Assembly (NCBI GenBank): GCA_021443335.1
Contig: JABUUE010000002.1
Location: forward strand, 63,803 to 123,831
Reading direction: 5' to 3'
Length of the DNA stretch: 60,029 nucleotides
Origin: Bacteroidaceae bacterium
Lineage (GTDB): Bacteria; Bacteroidota; Bacteroidia; Bacteroidales; Bacteroidaceae
Shown: positions 35,905 through 44,558 of the stretch, piece by piece
How positions within the stretch are numbered: the first letter of the stretch is position 1
Layout of the letters: the number at the start of each line of letters is the position of its first letter
Translations under genes and position numbers: made by a program
Notes under the pieces: model-generated
Told to the model about the DNA's origin: nothing
The model's database searches: none
Seen by the model: only the letters and a program-made list of their open reading frames with translations

Positions 35905-36573
35905 GTGGCAAAATTTGATAAGTTTCAGGTGATGGCGAAAATAGCAGCCGCACCTATGGTTCCTGTGTTCTACCACAAGGATGCAGAAGTGGCAAAGAAA
36001 GTCGTTAAGGCTTGCTATGATGGTGGTGTACGCGCTTTCGAGTTCACTAACCGTGGCGATTTCGCTCACGAGGTTTTTGCAGAGGTTTCAAAGTTCGTTG
36101 TTGCTGAGTGTCCTGAGATGGCTCTCGGTATCGGTTCTGTCGTTGACGCTCCAACAGCTGCTCTCTATATCCAACTCGGCGCAAACTTCGTTGTAGGTCC
36201 TCTCTTCAACCCTGATGTTGCTGTTGTTTGCAACCGTCGTTGCGTAACTTACTGTCCAGGCTGTCTCACTCCATCAGAAATTGGCAAGGCACAGGAGGTT
36301 GGCTGTGACTTCACAAAGGTTTTCCCAGGCGATGTTGTTGGTCCAAACCTCGTGAAAGGTCTTATGGCTCCAATGCCATGGTCAAAGATTATGGTTACTG
36401 GCGGCGTTGCTCCTGAAGAGGAGAACCTCACAAAATGGTTTAAGGCTGGCGTGTTCTGCGTAGGCATGGGCTCAAAACTCTTCCCTGGCGACAAGGTTAA
36501 GGCTGGCGACTGGCAGTATGTTACCGACAAGTGCAAGGAGTGTCTTGATGTTATCGCAAAAATTCGCGGATAA
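35905..36573 (+). CDS. kdgA: KDPG/KHG aldolase
   Basis: Splits 2-keto-3-deoxy-6-phosphogluconate into pyruvate and glyceraldehyde-3-phosphate. 222 residues, class I aldolase TIM barrel. [11 protein letters not shown] carries the catalytic glutamate, [11 protein letters not shown] the substrate loop, [15 protein letters not shown] the Schiff-base lysine and [11 protein letters not shown] the phosphate site. The start codon in the sequence is GTG at 35905. It pairs with kdgK as an Entner-Doudoroff-type uronate branch. Confidence 0.93.
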   Translation: MAKFDKFQVMAKIAAAPMVPVFYHKDAEVAKKVVKACYDGGVRAFEFTNRGDFAHEVFAEVSKFVVAECPEMALGIGSVVDAPTAALYIQLGANFVVGPLFNPDVAVVCNRRCVTYCPGCLTPSEIGKAQEVGCDFTKVFPGDVVGPNLVKGLMAPMPWSKIMVTGGVAPEEENLTKWFKAGVFCVGMGSKLFPGDKVKAGDWQYVTDKCKECLDVIAKIRG

Positions 36574-36585
36574 AACAAAATAACC

Positions 36586-38928
36586 ATGCGTAAATGGTTG
36601 ATATCTATATTATTCTTTACCCTGTGTTCAGTCTCTACTTGGGCACAGGGTAAAGTCTTTTCTTACAACGAGGAGATGCTGAACAAGTCGCGCGAGATGT
36701 TTGATAAGTCCGACTATGACAGCGCTCTCTATTATATAAACAAGGCAGAGCTGTCAAAGGGAAAGATTTTAGACAACCCTCAGCTTGCCGCAGATATTCA
36801 TGAACAATACTCCCTCATTTTCTCTGCGTTGAACAACAAGCAGCAGAGCGACTACCATCGCAACATGTATCTTGATGTGCGAGAGCAGGCAAGACGAGAC
36901 CATTTCCTTGAGAAGAAAGCTGCTGAATTACAGGGCAAAACGCAATGGCTAAGCATAAAGATTACGCTTCTTGTCGTTGCCATAGTTACATTGCTTATCG
37001 TCTATCTTTTCTTCAAGGAGAAGTTCAGCGTCGATGAAAACACTGGGGAGAAAATATTGAAAAAGAGAGATTACGACGCACAGGAGGAAAGCCTGCAAGA
37101 ACAACTTGAACTCCTGAACCATAAGTTAGGGACAAACAAGGAACAAAATATAGACAAGCAAACGAAACTCTTTCTCGTTAGTGCTGTTTCACCGCTGATA
37201 GCAAGGTTGAGACACGCTATCGATAGACCTTCGGGCGACAAAAGTTATGTTTTTGAGATTCTCAGTGAAATAGACAGATACAACGTGTTGCTCACCGATT
37301 GGATAAGCTTGGAACAAGGCAAACTCTCGTTCAAGATAGAAACTTTCCCCGTAAGCGACCTTTTCAATATCCTTAAACGCAATGAGAAAACATTTGCCCT
37401 TCAGGGTATTACGCTCCAAGTGAAGGATTGCGATATGATGGTAAAGGCAGACAAAGTGCTAACATTGTTCATGCTTAACACACTTGCCGACAATGCCAGA
37501 AAAGCAACGGCAACAGGCGGAAGGATAGAGATTTACGCGGAGTGTAAAGACGAGTATCTGGAACTGTCGGTGAAAGACTCTGGCAAAGGAATGACCGAAG
37601 AACAAGCGGCAAGCATTTTCACACATTCCATCACTGACGGACATGGCTTTGGACTGCTTAATTGCCGTGGTATAATCAACAGCTACAAGAAGGTTGGCAG
37701 TATGTTTAACTGCTGTATGATAGGCGTGGAATCCAAGTTAGGCGAAGGCACAAGGTTCTTTTTCCGGCTGCCGCTTGCTTCCCGAGGCGCAAGTGTCAGG
37801 GGAGGTGTTGTTACGACAGCCATTGTTGCCATGCTTCTCGGTTGTATGTTCTGCCAGGCGCGTCCAACAAGATACACCGAGCGCATCACCGACACAGCCC
37901 TTCGTCGTGCGGCAGACTATGCCGATTCTGCTTACTATTCGAATATTGACGGCAATTACAAGCGCACATTGCTTTATGCAGACTCAGCGCGTCTGAGCAT
38001 GATAGATGTGCAATCGGGCGATATGCTCATTGATGACATAACTGTTGATATCAGCAACGAGGCGGCGGTGGCGGCGTTAGCCTTACACCGTTGGGATAAG
38101 TATCGCGACTACAATTCTGTCTATGAGGCTTTTTACGATAAACTGACATCCAACAGGCAGCTTGAGGATTATTGCAAGCGGCAAACGACGTTCCTGTCGC
38201 ACATGAAGATTGTGTGGACAGTGTCAAACTGTTGCTTCTTCGTTCTGCTTTTCTTGTCGGTGATTTATATCCGATTGTTATGGCTACGCAGACGGAGGCT
38301 GATGGAGTATCGTGATGCTAAGGGCATTGACGAGAAGAAATCGCTCGTGCGTCAGATGGAATATGAAAACGAATCGCTGCACATCTCCAACAACATTCTC
38401 GCCAACGGACTTTCCACGATAAAGCATGAAACAATGTATTATCCAAGTCGCATAGAGGCGTTGCTGAAGGAAAATGCTTCGCAAGAAGATATCTCTGAGT
38501 TGACAACATTCTACGAACAGCTTTACAGCAGTCTCTTGGAACTGCTTACAAAGCAGAAACTTGCATCGGGAATAAAGATTACGTCTGTTAAGCTTACGCC
38601 GACCGATGGCGGACAGTCAGTGACAGTAAAGGCAGATAAGGAACTTTACGCATACATGCTCCGCTTGATAAAGAAGTTTCTGAACGCAAAGCGGTTGTCA
38701 GTGAAATGCTCAGTTAGTGGAATGTATGTGGATGTCTGTTTCAGCGATAGCAACAAGACAGACAAGGTTGTCAATGCCGACTGCTTCCTTCCAAGGATAG
38801 AGAATATCCCGATGCTTGTTTGTCGTCAGATTATGAGGGAGATGAGTTATAAGGCTTCACATGGAAACGGAGTTGTTGTCAGAGACAACAGTGTCGTGTT
38901 GAGGTTCAGCAGTGCTACTTCAAACTAA
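36586..38928 (+). CDS. Double sensor-kinase-like membrane protein (DUF5113/DUF5112 type)
   Basis: 780 residues. Half 1: signal peptide (1-20), helical periplasmic region, membrane helix 121-143, coiled coil, then a HATPase domain with N box NTLADNARKATATGG (298-312), DSGKGM (331-336) and GHGFG (352-356), but no canonical HE/HD phosphoacceptor. Half 2: membrane/signal-like segment 407-423, TPR-like periplasmic region, membrane helix 543-567, then a kinase-like region with an H-box-like KHETMYYPSR (H614) but no N or G boxes. No response regulator gene is adjacent. The signal is unknown. It overlaps recQ tail to tail by 14 bases. Confidence 0.85.
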   Translation: MRKWLISILFFTLCSVSTWAQGKVFSYNEEMLNKSREMFDKSDYDSALYYINKAELSKGKILDNPQLAADIHEQYSLIFSALNNKQQSDYHRNMYLDVREQARRDHFLEKKAAELQGKTQWLSIKITLLVVAIVTLLIVYLFFKEKFSVDENTGEKILKKRDYDAQEESLQEQLELLNHKLGTNKEQNIDKQTKLFLVSAVSPLIARLRHAIDRPSGDKSYVFEILSEIDRYNVLLTDWISLEQGKLSFKIETFPVSDLFNILKRNEKTFALQGITLQVKDCDMMVKADKVLTLFMLNTLADNARKATATGGRIEIYAECKDEYLELSVKDSGKGMTEEQAASIFTHSITDGHGFGLLNCRGIINSYKKVGSMFNCCMIGVESKLGEGTRFFFRLPLASRGASVRGGVVTTAIVAMLLGCMFCQARPTRYTERITDTALRRAADYADSAYYSNIDGNYKRTLLYADSARLSMIDVQSGDMLIDDITVDISNEAAVAALALHRWDKYRDYNSVYEAFYDKLTSNRQLEDYCKRQTTFLSHMKIVWTVSNCCFFVLLFLSVIYIRLLWLRRRRLMEYRDAKGIDEKKSLVRQMEYENESLHISNNILANGLSTIKHETMYYPSRIEALLKENASQEDISELTTFYEQLYSSLLELLTKQKLASGIKITSVKLTPTDGGQSVTVKADKELYAYMLRLIKKFLNAKRLSVKCSVSGMYVDVCFSDSNKTDKVVNADCFLPRIENIPMLVCRQIMREMSYKASHGNGVVVRDNSVVLRFSSATSN

Positions 38929-40810
38929 TCAACGCTCCCACTGATTTTATTTTATCTTCTTCGAGCAGTTGCTTTATTATTCGTGCCAGTTCTGTTGTCG
39001 GGATGTCAGGGGTATAGAGTTCGCTGATATGATGTTTCTGCCTGTCAGACAGTATTTTATAGATGTGGCTTTCGATAGTGTTTGTGATAGTGTCATCGTT
39101 CTTTGCCCTTTTCTCATGTTGGCAGACATCACATATGCCGCATTTCTTGTCCGCATGTTCGCAGAAATAGTTTAGCAACTGCGCCGACCGGCAGTCAGAG
39201 TCGTTTTCTATGTAGTCTATCATCTTATGAACTCTTTTCGCGAATGCATCTTTGAGCGACTTGTAGCACGAGTCAGGCAGAACGAAATTCTCTGAGTCTA
39301 TGCGGTTTATGGTGAAAGTGACGAGCGGCTCTTTACTGCGTGGAATATATCTGATTATGCCCAGCCGTGATAGTTCAACGAGCATGTCGTAAACCTCTTG
39401 CGCCGGATGACCAGTGTTTTTCTCAATCTCCTCCTCAAATATTGGAACATAACTTGTGAAAAGTCCCGTGTATCGCCGTAGCAGAAACTGCATGAACTCG
39501 TTCTGTTGTTCCGGGATATGACCTATGTCGTAAAGCTCGTCGCGGTCAACTATGAACCTTATTCTCGATTGTGCGTCGCGCTCATCTTCATAGTTTATGT
39601 AGCCCGCTCGGCTAAGAATGTGGAGAGCAGCGGTAACGCTGGTAGGGAAGAACCTGTAGATTCTGCAAAATTCCTCAATGTTGAACACTTTAGAGACACC
39701 TATTCCATAGCCGACGCCAATTTCATAGAAGTAGCAGAGACACTCATAGACTCTCAGTATGAAGTCTTTCTCAGGGTAATTATAATTTATTTTCTTTTTT
39801 AATATCGCACTATCGTAGTCCGAAACCAATAGCACAGCCTTTGCTGGTTTTCCGTCTCTTCCCGCTCTTCCCGCCTCCTGGAAGTAAGCCTCTATTGATG
39901 TTGGACAGTTCAGATGTATTACCACTCTCACGTCAGGCTTGTCGATGCCCATGCCGAAGGCGTTTGTCGCCACAATCACTCTTGTGCGGTCGTCTGTCCA
40001 TTTCTGCTGCCTTATGTCTCGATGCATGGCTGTCAGTCCGGCATTGTAACCTTCCGCCGTGATATCAAGTTTCTGCAGAAAGTCTGCTATCTCTGTTGTT
40101 CTCTCTCTACTTGAAACATAGATTATCGCCGTTCCCTCGTTCTTTTGGAGAATATTTGCCACGTCGCTCAGCTTTTCCTTGCTCCGTTGTACTATATAGG
40201 CTATGTTCGGGCGCTCGAAACTCATCTTTATGCAGTTCTTCGCCCGAAACTTCAGTTGATGCTGAATATCCTCAGCTGTCTCATTCGTGGCTGTTGCGGT
40301 AAGGGCAAGAACAGGAGCTTTCGGATGAATATCCCTTATTTCTGCTATTTTGAGATATGATGGGCGGAAGTCGTATCCCCATTGGCAGATGCAGTGCGAC
40401 TCGTCAATAGTAAAGAAGCTAATCTTCATGTGTTGTAGTTTCGCCCTGAACAACTCGCTCTCCAAGCGCTCTGGCGACACATACAAAATCTTAACGCCGC
40501 CATAGACAGCGTTTTCCATGGTCTCCAGTGCCTTGGAGTGAGACATTCCCGAGTATATGGCAGCTGCCTTGATATTTCTCTTGCGAAGATTCTGCACTTG
40601 GTCTTTCATCAAGGCTATCAGCGGACTAATCACAAGACACACTCCCTCCATCGCCAATGCCGGAACCTGAAAAGTCAGACTCTTTCCACCTCCCGTAGGC
40701 ATAAGTCCGAGCACATCTCTCCCCGCCATTATCTCGTCGATAATCTGCTCCTGAATGCCGCGGAAACTATCGTAGCCCCAATATTTCTTTAAAATCTCGT
40801 GTTTTGTCAT
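38915..40810 (-). CDS. recQ: RecQ-family ATP-dependent DNA helicase
   Basis: 631 residues. Motif 0/I GYDSFRGIQEQII and LMPTGGGKSLTFQVPAL, DExH box FTIDESHCICQWGYDFRP, SAT-like LTATATNE and motif VI QEAGRAGRDGKP. A RecQ zinc site near the C-terminus has CEHADKKCGICDVC. The last ~40 residues form a small winged-helix-like end (ISLK stop), and no clear HRDC domain is seen. It acts in recombination and fork repair. It has its own consensus promoter. Confidence 0.95.
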   Translation of the reverse strand: MTKHEILKKYWGYDSFRGIQEQIIDEIMAGRDVLGLMPTGGGKSLTFQVPALAMEGVCLVISPLIALMKDQVQNLRKRNIKAAAIYSGMSHSKALETMENAVYGGVKILYVSPERLESELFRAKLQHMKISFFTIDESHCICQWGYDFRPSYLKIAEIRDIHPKAPVLALTATATNETAEDIQHQLKFRAKNCIKMSFERPNIAYIVQRSKEKLSDVANILQKNEGTAIIYVSSRERTTEIADFLQKLDITAEGYNAGLTAMHRDIRQQKWTDDRTRVIVATNAFGMGIDKPDVRVVIHLNCPTSIEAYFQEAGRAGRDGKPAKAVLLVSDYDSAILKKKINYNYPEKDFILRVYECLCYFYEIGVGYGIGVSKVFNIEEFCRIYRFFPTSVTAALHILSRAGYINYEDERDAQSRIRFIVDRDELYDIGHIPEQQNEFMQFLLRRYTGLFTSYVPIFEEEIEKNTGHPAQEVYDMLVELSRLGIIRYIPRSKEPLVTFTINRIDSENFVLPDSCYKSLKDAFAKRVHKMIDYIENDSDCRSAQLLNYFCEHADKKCGICDVCQHEKRAKNDDTITNTIESHIYKILSDRQKHHISELYTPDIPTTELARIIKQLLEEDKIKSVGALISLK

Positions 40811-40833
40811 AAGAAGGTAGCAACTTTGGGCTG

Positions 40834-40864
40834 CAAAGATACTGATATTTTAAGTAAAAGCAAA
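40834..40864 (-). promoter_or_regulatory. Promoter of recQ
   Basis: TTTG (40864-40861), a 19-base spacer and TATCTTTG (40841-40834) on the minus strand. The ATG is 23 bases further on. Confidence 0.8.
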
Positions 40865-40902
40865 GTTTTTCGAAGAATTGTTTTGTTGTAAAAAATAAAT
40901 GC

Positions 40903-40910
40903 TACCTTTG
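40903..40910 (+). promoter_or_regulatory. Promoter -7 box of the DUF4377 lipoprotein gene
   Basis: TACCTTTG, 39 bases before the ATG at 40950; it overlaps the longer frame's N-terminal codons, favouring the shorter start. Confidence 0.6.
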
Positions 40911-40949
40911 TACCGTCAAAAATTTGTTTTTACACTAAAAATCTATTGT

Positions 40950-41393
40950 ATGAAATTAGTCAAAACCTTTTTGAGTATTGCAGTTGCTTTTGTTTGCGCA
41001 TCATGTTTTTATAGTTGTCAGTCGGATGATAACGGTGAAGAGGGTTCTAAGGTTACATCCACTGAGGATTACATTCTCACTGTTGCGTCACATAAAGTTG
41101 AAGGTGTATGGGCGCCAGTAGGAGGTAATCCTTTTTTGGCCGAGTTGCTTGCTGTAAAGAAAGATGGTTCTACAGAATGGAAACCATTATACAGTATCTC
41201 TGGTTTCAATTACGAAGTAGGCTATGAATATCGTGTGAGAATCAACGAGACTTCTTATCTCGATTATCGTATGGGTGACCCAGCATGGACTGAACTTAAG
41301 ATATTAGAGGTTATATCAAAGGAGAGGAAAGAGTCGGAAGGATTACCCGAAAACTTTATCCCTGAGTGGTATAAGGAGTTAGATAAGAAGTAA
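40950..41393 (+). CDS. DUF4377-like lipoprotein
   Basis: 147 residues from ATG 40950. Lipoprotein-type signal with cysteines in CASCFYSCQSDD, so lipid anchoring at one of them is likely. The mature part has EDYILTVASHKVEG, the SISGFNYEVGYEYRVRINE segment typical of DUF4377 and a C-terminal EWYKEL. The function is unknown; it is probably in the periplasm or outer membrane. It stands alone between recQ and a strong terminator. Confidence 0.8.
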   Translation: MKLVKTFLSIAVAFVCASCFYSCQSDDNGEEGSKVTSTEDYILTVASHKVEGVWAPVGGNPFLAELLAVKKDGSTEWKPLYSISGFNYEVGYEYRVRINETSYLDYRMGDPAWTELKILEVISKERKESEGLPENFIPEWYKELDKK

Positions 41394-41435
41394 ATATAGT
41401 ATTAGTTATTGTTGAATGCGATATTGAGCAATGAC

Positions 41436-41495
41436 AAATCCCTGCGAAACGACTGAAAAAAATAAATCTTCTGAGTCGTTTCGCAGGGATTTTTG
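41436..41495 (+). terminator. Strong terminator after the DUF4377 gene
   Basis: A perfect 19-bp stem (41436-41454 with 41474-41492; core CCCTGCGAAACGACT) with a T run. The A-rich left flank allows use in the other direction, for the PL11 gene. Confidence 0.9.
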
Positions 41496-41570
41496 CATCC
41501 TTTAGCGGTAAGTTTTTCTACTTTTGGCCAAAGTTCAGAGCCAAAGCCAGAGCCAAGGCGAAAGCCCGCC

Positions 41571-44219
41571 TTATCGGGCGGAAATCACTTTTCTTCCGTT
41601 TATGATGTTGATGCCGTGTTTCTGCGGTTTGCTGATGCGCTGGCCCATAATATTGTAACAGCCTGTTTGCTGATGGCAAGTGGCTTGTGTCGTTGTTTGG
41701 ATGCCGGATGCTGACGCTTTCTTGTAGGTGAAAGTGAATTTGGCGAATATCTGCTTGTTCTTGCCGGCAGAGTCAGTGGCGCTATCCACAATCTTTGAGT
41801 TGTCGAAGGTGAGAGTTATTTTTTGTGTCGCGTTGAAGTCCTTTGCTGTTGCCGTCTTGGCTGTCTGTCCAGCGGTGCCGCCAGGGAATGTTACGGTGTG
41901 GGCAAGCAGTGAAGTCTCGCTGTCGTCAACATAGATGCCGGTGAGGTCTATTGAGCGGTCGGCGGTTGTTGATGTGTTGTTGCTGTAACCTTGTACTTCG
42001 ACGCTTGTTATTATGTAACCCTCGTTCACGGTGAACACGATCTGGTCGTTGTTGCCGGTACGCGTTTTCACGTAGTCGCCCTTTGTTGAAGCCGTGAACT
42101 CTCCGTTCTCGCCAGCAGTGTAAGACACACCCTTGAACGTCTCCTTGTCGGCAGAAGGGTAGTGGCTACCGTCGATACATTCAATCTTCTCAACAGTCGG
42201 GTCTTCGGGCGTCGCGTCTTCCTTGTATGTAGGAGCGTGCGAGGTGGTGTTTGTGGTGTAGTTGCTGCGGTTTATTCCCAACGCTTCGGCAAGACTGTAA
42301 CCAAGGTGCGGCGGCTGGTTGTAGCTTGAGTTCTGCCATGCCACGCCCATTCTGTAAAGGTGGTCTTGCATCAGGCAGTTCACCTTGTAGTTTGTTGGCT
42401 CAGGAGTGGAGAATATCATCAGCGTCATGTCGCTCGCGTTCCTGTTATCCTCGTATTTGTACATTATTATTTCCTCGCGCCAGTCGCCGAGAATGTCCGC
42501 CTGCAGGCAAGGAGTGGCCTTTGTTGTGTTGCATGTTTGCGGACTGCCGTGTGAAGCGAAGCTTACCACGTCAACGATTTTCTTTCCCGCTGTGTTCCAC
42601 GCCCTTATTCTTGGACTGCTTTTGTATGTGTCTGAGTCGTAGCGGCCGTCGAATGTCTGGTCAAAAGGGTCGCCGGTCCAGTAGATGCGGAAGTTGCAGT
42701 CGGGCTTACTTGTGGCGAGAACAGCGCCGTTTTCGCAGGCATACATATTGTTGTTTGCTGCCGACCAGAACTCAGAACCCTTGTGCGAAGGAATGAAGTC
42801 GGCGGCAAGTCCGCGTCCGTTGTCTTTCTCGCTTGTGCCGTTTGCAAGGAAAGTGCCATCGGCAGCCTTGTGTACGTCGTAGCCGAAAGGACTTTCCTCG
42901 TGAGGCATCATCACCTCAAGACCGGGGATGTCGGGGCAGAGGTCGGCAAGATGTATGGCGTCGCCGTGTCCTTTTCCTGTAGAACACAGCAGTTTGCCGT
43001 CATGGTCTATTGTCGCACTTCCTGTAACTATCTCGTCGCAGCCGTCACCGTCTATGTCGCCCACGGAGATGCCGTGAACGCCCTGTGCGTAGCTTGATTG
43101 TCCTGAGCCTGTTGCCGTTGTCGCTCCATTGCCGTCAATTACCGACCACGCCGTCTTTGTTGTTCCTCGGTGCAGCCATTTTGTTGTGAGATTGCTGCCG
43201 TCCCAGTTCACAGCCCAGATATAACATTGCGTGTAATATCCGCGTTGCATTATCGCTGATGGTCTGCCGTCCATTCCGTCGAGATAGGCTACTGCGGCGT
43301 TGAAGCGTTCTGCCCTGCCGCCGTAAGAGTCACCCCACGAGCTGCTCAGAACGCCCATCTTTGTCGGCGTGTCCTCTAGTCCGCGGTTGGGGCGGTACCA
43401 GATGGTCTGCATCACCTCGCCCGTCTCACCGTTGAACACCGACAGAAACTCTTCTCCGCCAGTGACATAGCCCTTCGAGTTCTGGTAGGTCTTTGAGTTG
43501 TCCGTGGCGAGAATATTTGCGTCGGTGGAAGCCTTGCTCACGTATTTCCCCTTTGCGTCTGTTGTGCCGGCAGCCGTGCGACAGATTATCTCCGCCTTGC
43601 CGTCGCCGTCAAAATCATAGACCACAAACTGCATCGTGTGGTTGCCCGAACGGATGTTGTGACCGAAGTTTATGTAGTTCTCCCACAACGCCTTGCCGTC
43701 CATTTTGTAGCATCCCATGTAGGTTGGAGAAGCCTTGCCCTCCTTGCCAGAGTCGCGCTGGTTATCGGGAAACCATTTCAGTATTATTTCGTATTGCCCG
43801 TCGCCGTCAACATCTCCCACGGAAGCGTCGTCCGGGAAATAGTAGCCGGTGAGCTCAGCCGAAGCGTCTTTTGTAGGCGCCGGTCGCTTCACCTTTATGC
43901 TCTTGCACATATTGTTCCACGCCGTCGTGTTTACGGTCTCGACGACCTCGCCGCCCACTTCCGTCTCTACGGTATAGACATTTCCCTCCTTGCCGGCTTT
44001 GTCAAGGAAGTTTGTCTTGTTAGAGATACTGCTTGCTATTTTTTCGCCGTCGCGATAAACGCTGAATGTCGTGTTCTCCTTGTCCGTGTTGAGCGAACGC
44101 CATGAGACGAGGATGCCGTTAGATGCTTTCACGGCAACGGGAGCGCGGTTGAGTTTCTCCTGAGAGAAAGCGCTGTTGATGTTTAGTGTGATGAGAAGGG
44201 TCAATAAGAAAAGTTTCAT
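41571..44219 (-). CDS. Rhamnogalacturonan lyase, PL11 family
   Basis: Secreted lyase that cuts the rhamnogalacturonan I backbone. The start at 44219 (MKLFLLTLLITLNINSAFS, signal peptide) is used because the longer frame (44270) begins inside the -7 box. 882 residues. The eight-bladed propeller carries calcium sites such as GDVDGDGQYE, YDFDGDGKAE and GDIDGDGCDE. Catalytic-face blocks include FGHNIRSGNHTMQF and HGDAIHLADLCP. Extra C-terminal domain (about 700-840) with beta-strand pattern, then a tail with GCYNIMGQRI and HGINIINGRK resembling that of GH53 here. Confidence 0.93.
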   Translation of the reverse strand: MKLFLLTLLITLNINSAFSQEKLNRAPVAVKASNGILVSWRSLNTDKENTTFSVYRDGEKIASSISNKTNFLDKAGKEGNVYTVETEVGGEVVETVNTTAWNNMCKSIKVKRPAPTKDASAELTGYYFPDDASVGDVDGDGQYEIILKWFPDNQRDSGKEGKASPTYMGCYKMDGKALWENYINFGHNIRSGNHTMQFVVYDFDGDGKAEIICRTAAGTTDAKGKYVSKASTDANILATDNSKTYQNSKGYVTGGEEFLSVFNGETGEVMQTIWYRPNRGLEDTPTKMGVLSSSWGDSYGGRAERFNAAVAYLDGMDGRPSAIMQRGYYTQCYIWAVNWDGSNLTTKWLHRGTTKTAWSVIDGNGATTATGSGQSSYAQGVHGISVGDIDGDGCDEIVTGSATIDHDGKLLCSTGKGHGDAIHLADLCPDIPGLEVMMPHEESPFGYDVHKAADGTFLANGTSEKDNGRGLAADFIPSHKGSEFWSAANNNMYACENGAVLATSKPDCNFRIYWTGDPFDQTFDGRYDSDTYKSSPRIRAWNTAGKKIVDVVSFASHGSPQTCNTTKATPCLQADILGDWREEIIMYKYEDNRNASDMTLMIFSTPEPTNYKVNCLMQDHLYRMGVAWQNSSYNQPPHLGYSLAEALGINRSNYTTNTTSHAPTYKEDATPEDPTVEKIECIDGSHYPSADKETFKGVSYTAGENGEFTASTKGDYVKTRTGNNDQIVFTVNEGYIITSVEVQGYSNNTSTTADRSIDLTGIYVDDSETSLLAHTVTFPGGTAGQTAKTATAKDFNATQKITLTFDNSKIVDSATDSAGKNKQIFAKFTFTYKKASASGIQTTTQATCHQQTGCYNIMGQRISKPQKHGINIINGRKVISAR

Positions 44220-44267
44220 TTTGTCTGTGTTTTTGTTTCGCAAGCCAAGGCCAAGGCCATTATGCTG

Positions 44268-44275
44268 CAAATTTA
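44268..44275 (-). promoter_or_regulatory. Promoter -7 box of the PL11 gene
   Basis: The minus strand reads TAAATTTG, 48 bases before the ATG at 44219. Confidence 0.6.
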
Positions 44276-44357
44276 TATATTTCTTTCAAAATCCCTGCGT
44301 TGATGCAGAGACGGAAATGCGCAAAACAAGTCGGAAATGAAGATTTTATACTGTTTT

Positions 44358-44389
44358 CTTGTGTTATTCATGTTTTTTATTTAACTTTG
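44358..44389 (+). promoter_or_regulatory. Promoter of the aminotransferase gene
   Basis: CTTG (44358-44361), a 20-base spacer and TAACTTTG (44382-44389). The leader is about 160 bases. Confidence 0.65.
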
Positions 44390-44439
44390 CACCTTGAAGC
44401 TTTAACTGAAAGAAATTATCGTAAATAAACGTAATATTA

Positions 44440-44556
44440 TAATGGTTTGTAAGGTTGTAGAGTTGGATGTTAAGGGTTTAGAGGTTATGTGGTTTATTGC
44501 CTCTGTAACATATAAACCTTAAACCCCAAAACCTTAAAACCTCATAACCCAAAGAT
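44440..44556 (+). repeat. Leader with AACCTTAAACC words and complementary GGTTTAAGG-like words
   Basis: The 5' leader of the aminotransferase gene. GGGTTTA (44474-44480) pairs with TAAACCC (44520-44526) and GGTTATG (44483-44489) with CATAACC (44543-44549). AAGGTT (44451-44456) can pair with two AACCTT copies, so alternative structures are possible. Confidence 0.5.
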
Positions 44557-44558
44557 TT

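Noticed and set aside
36586..38928. Frameshifted or accidentally fused pair of genes
   Set aside because: The frame is open throughout, both halves have ordered domains, and this two-part layout resembles a known Bacteroidetes family, so it is treated as a natural single protein.
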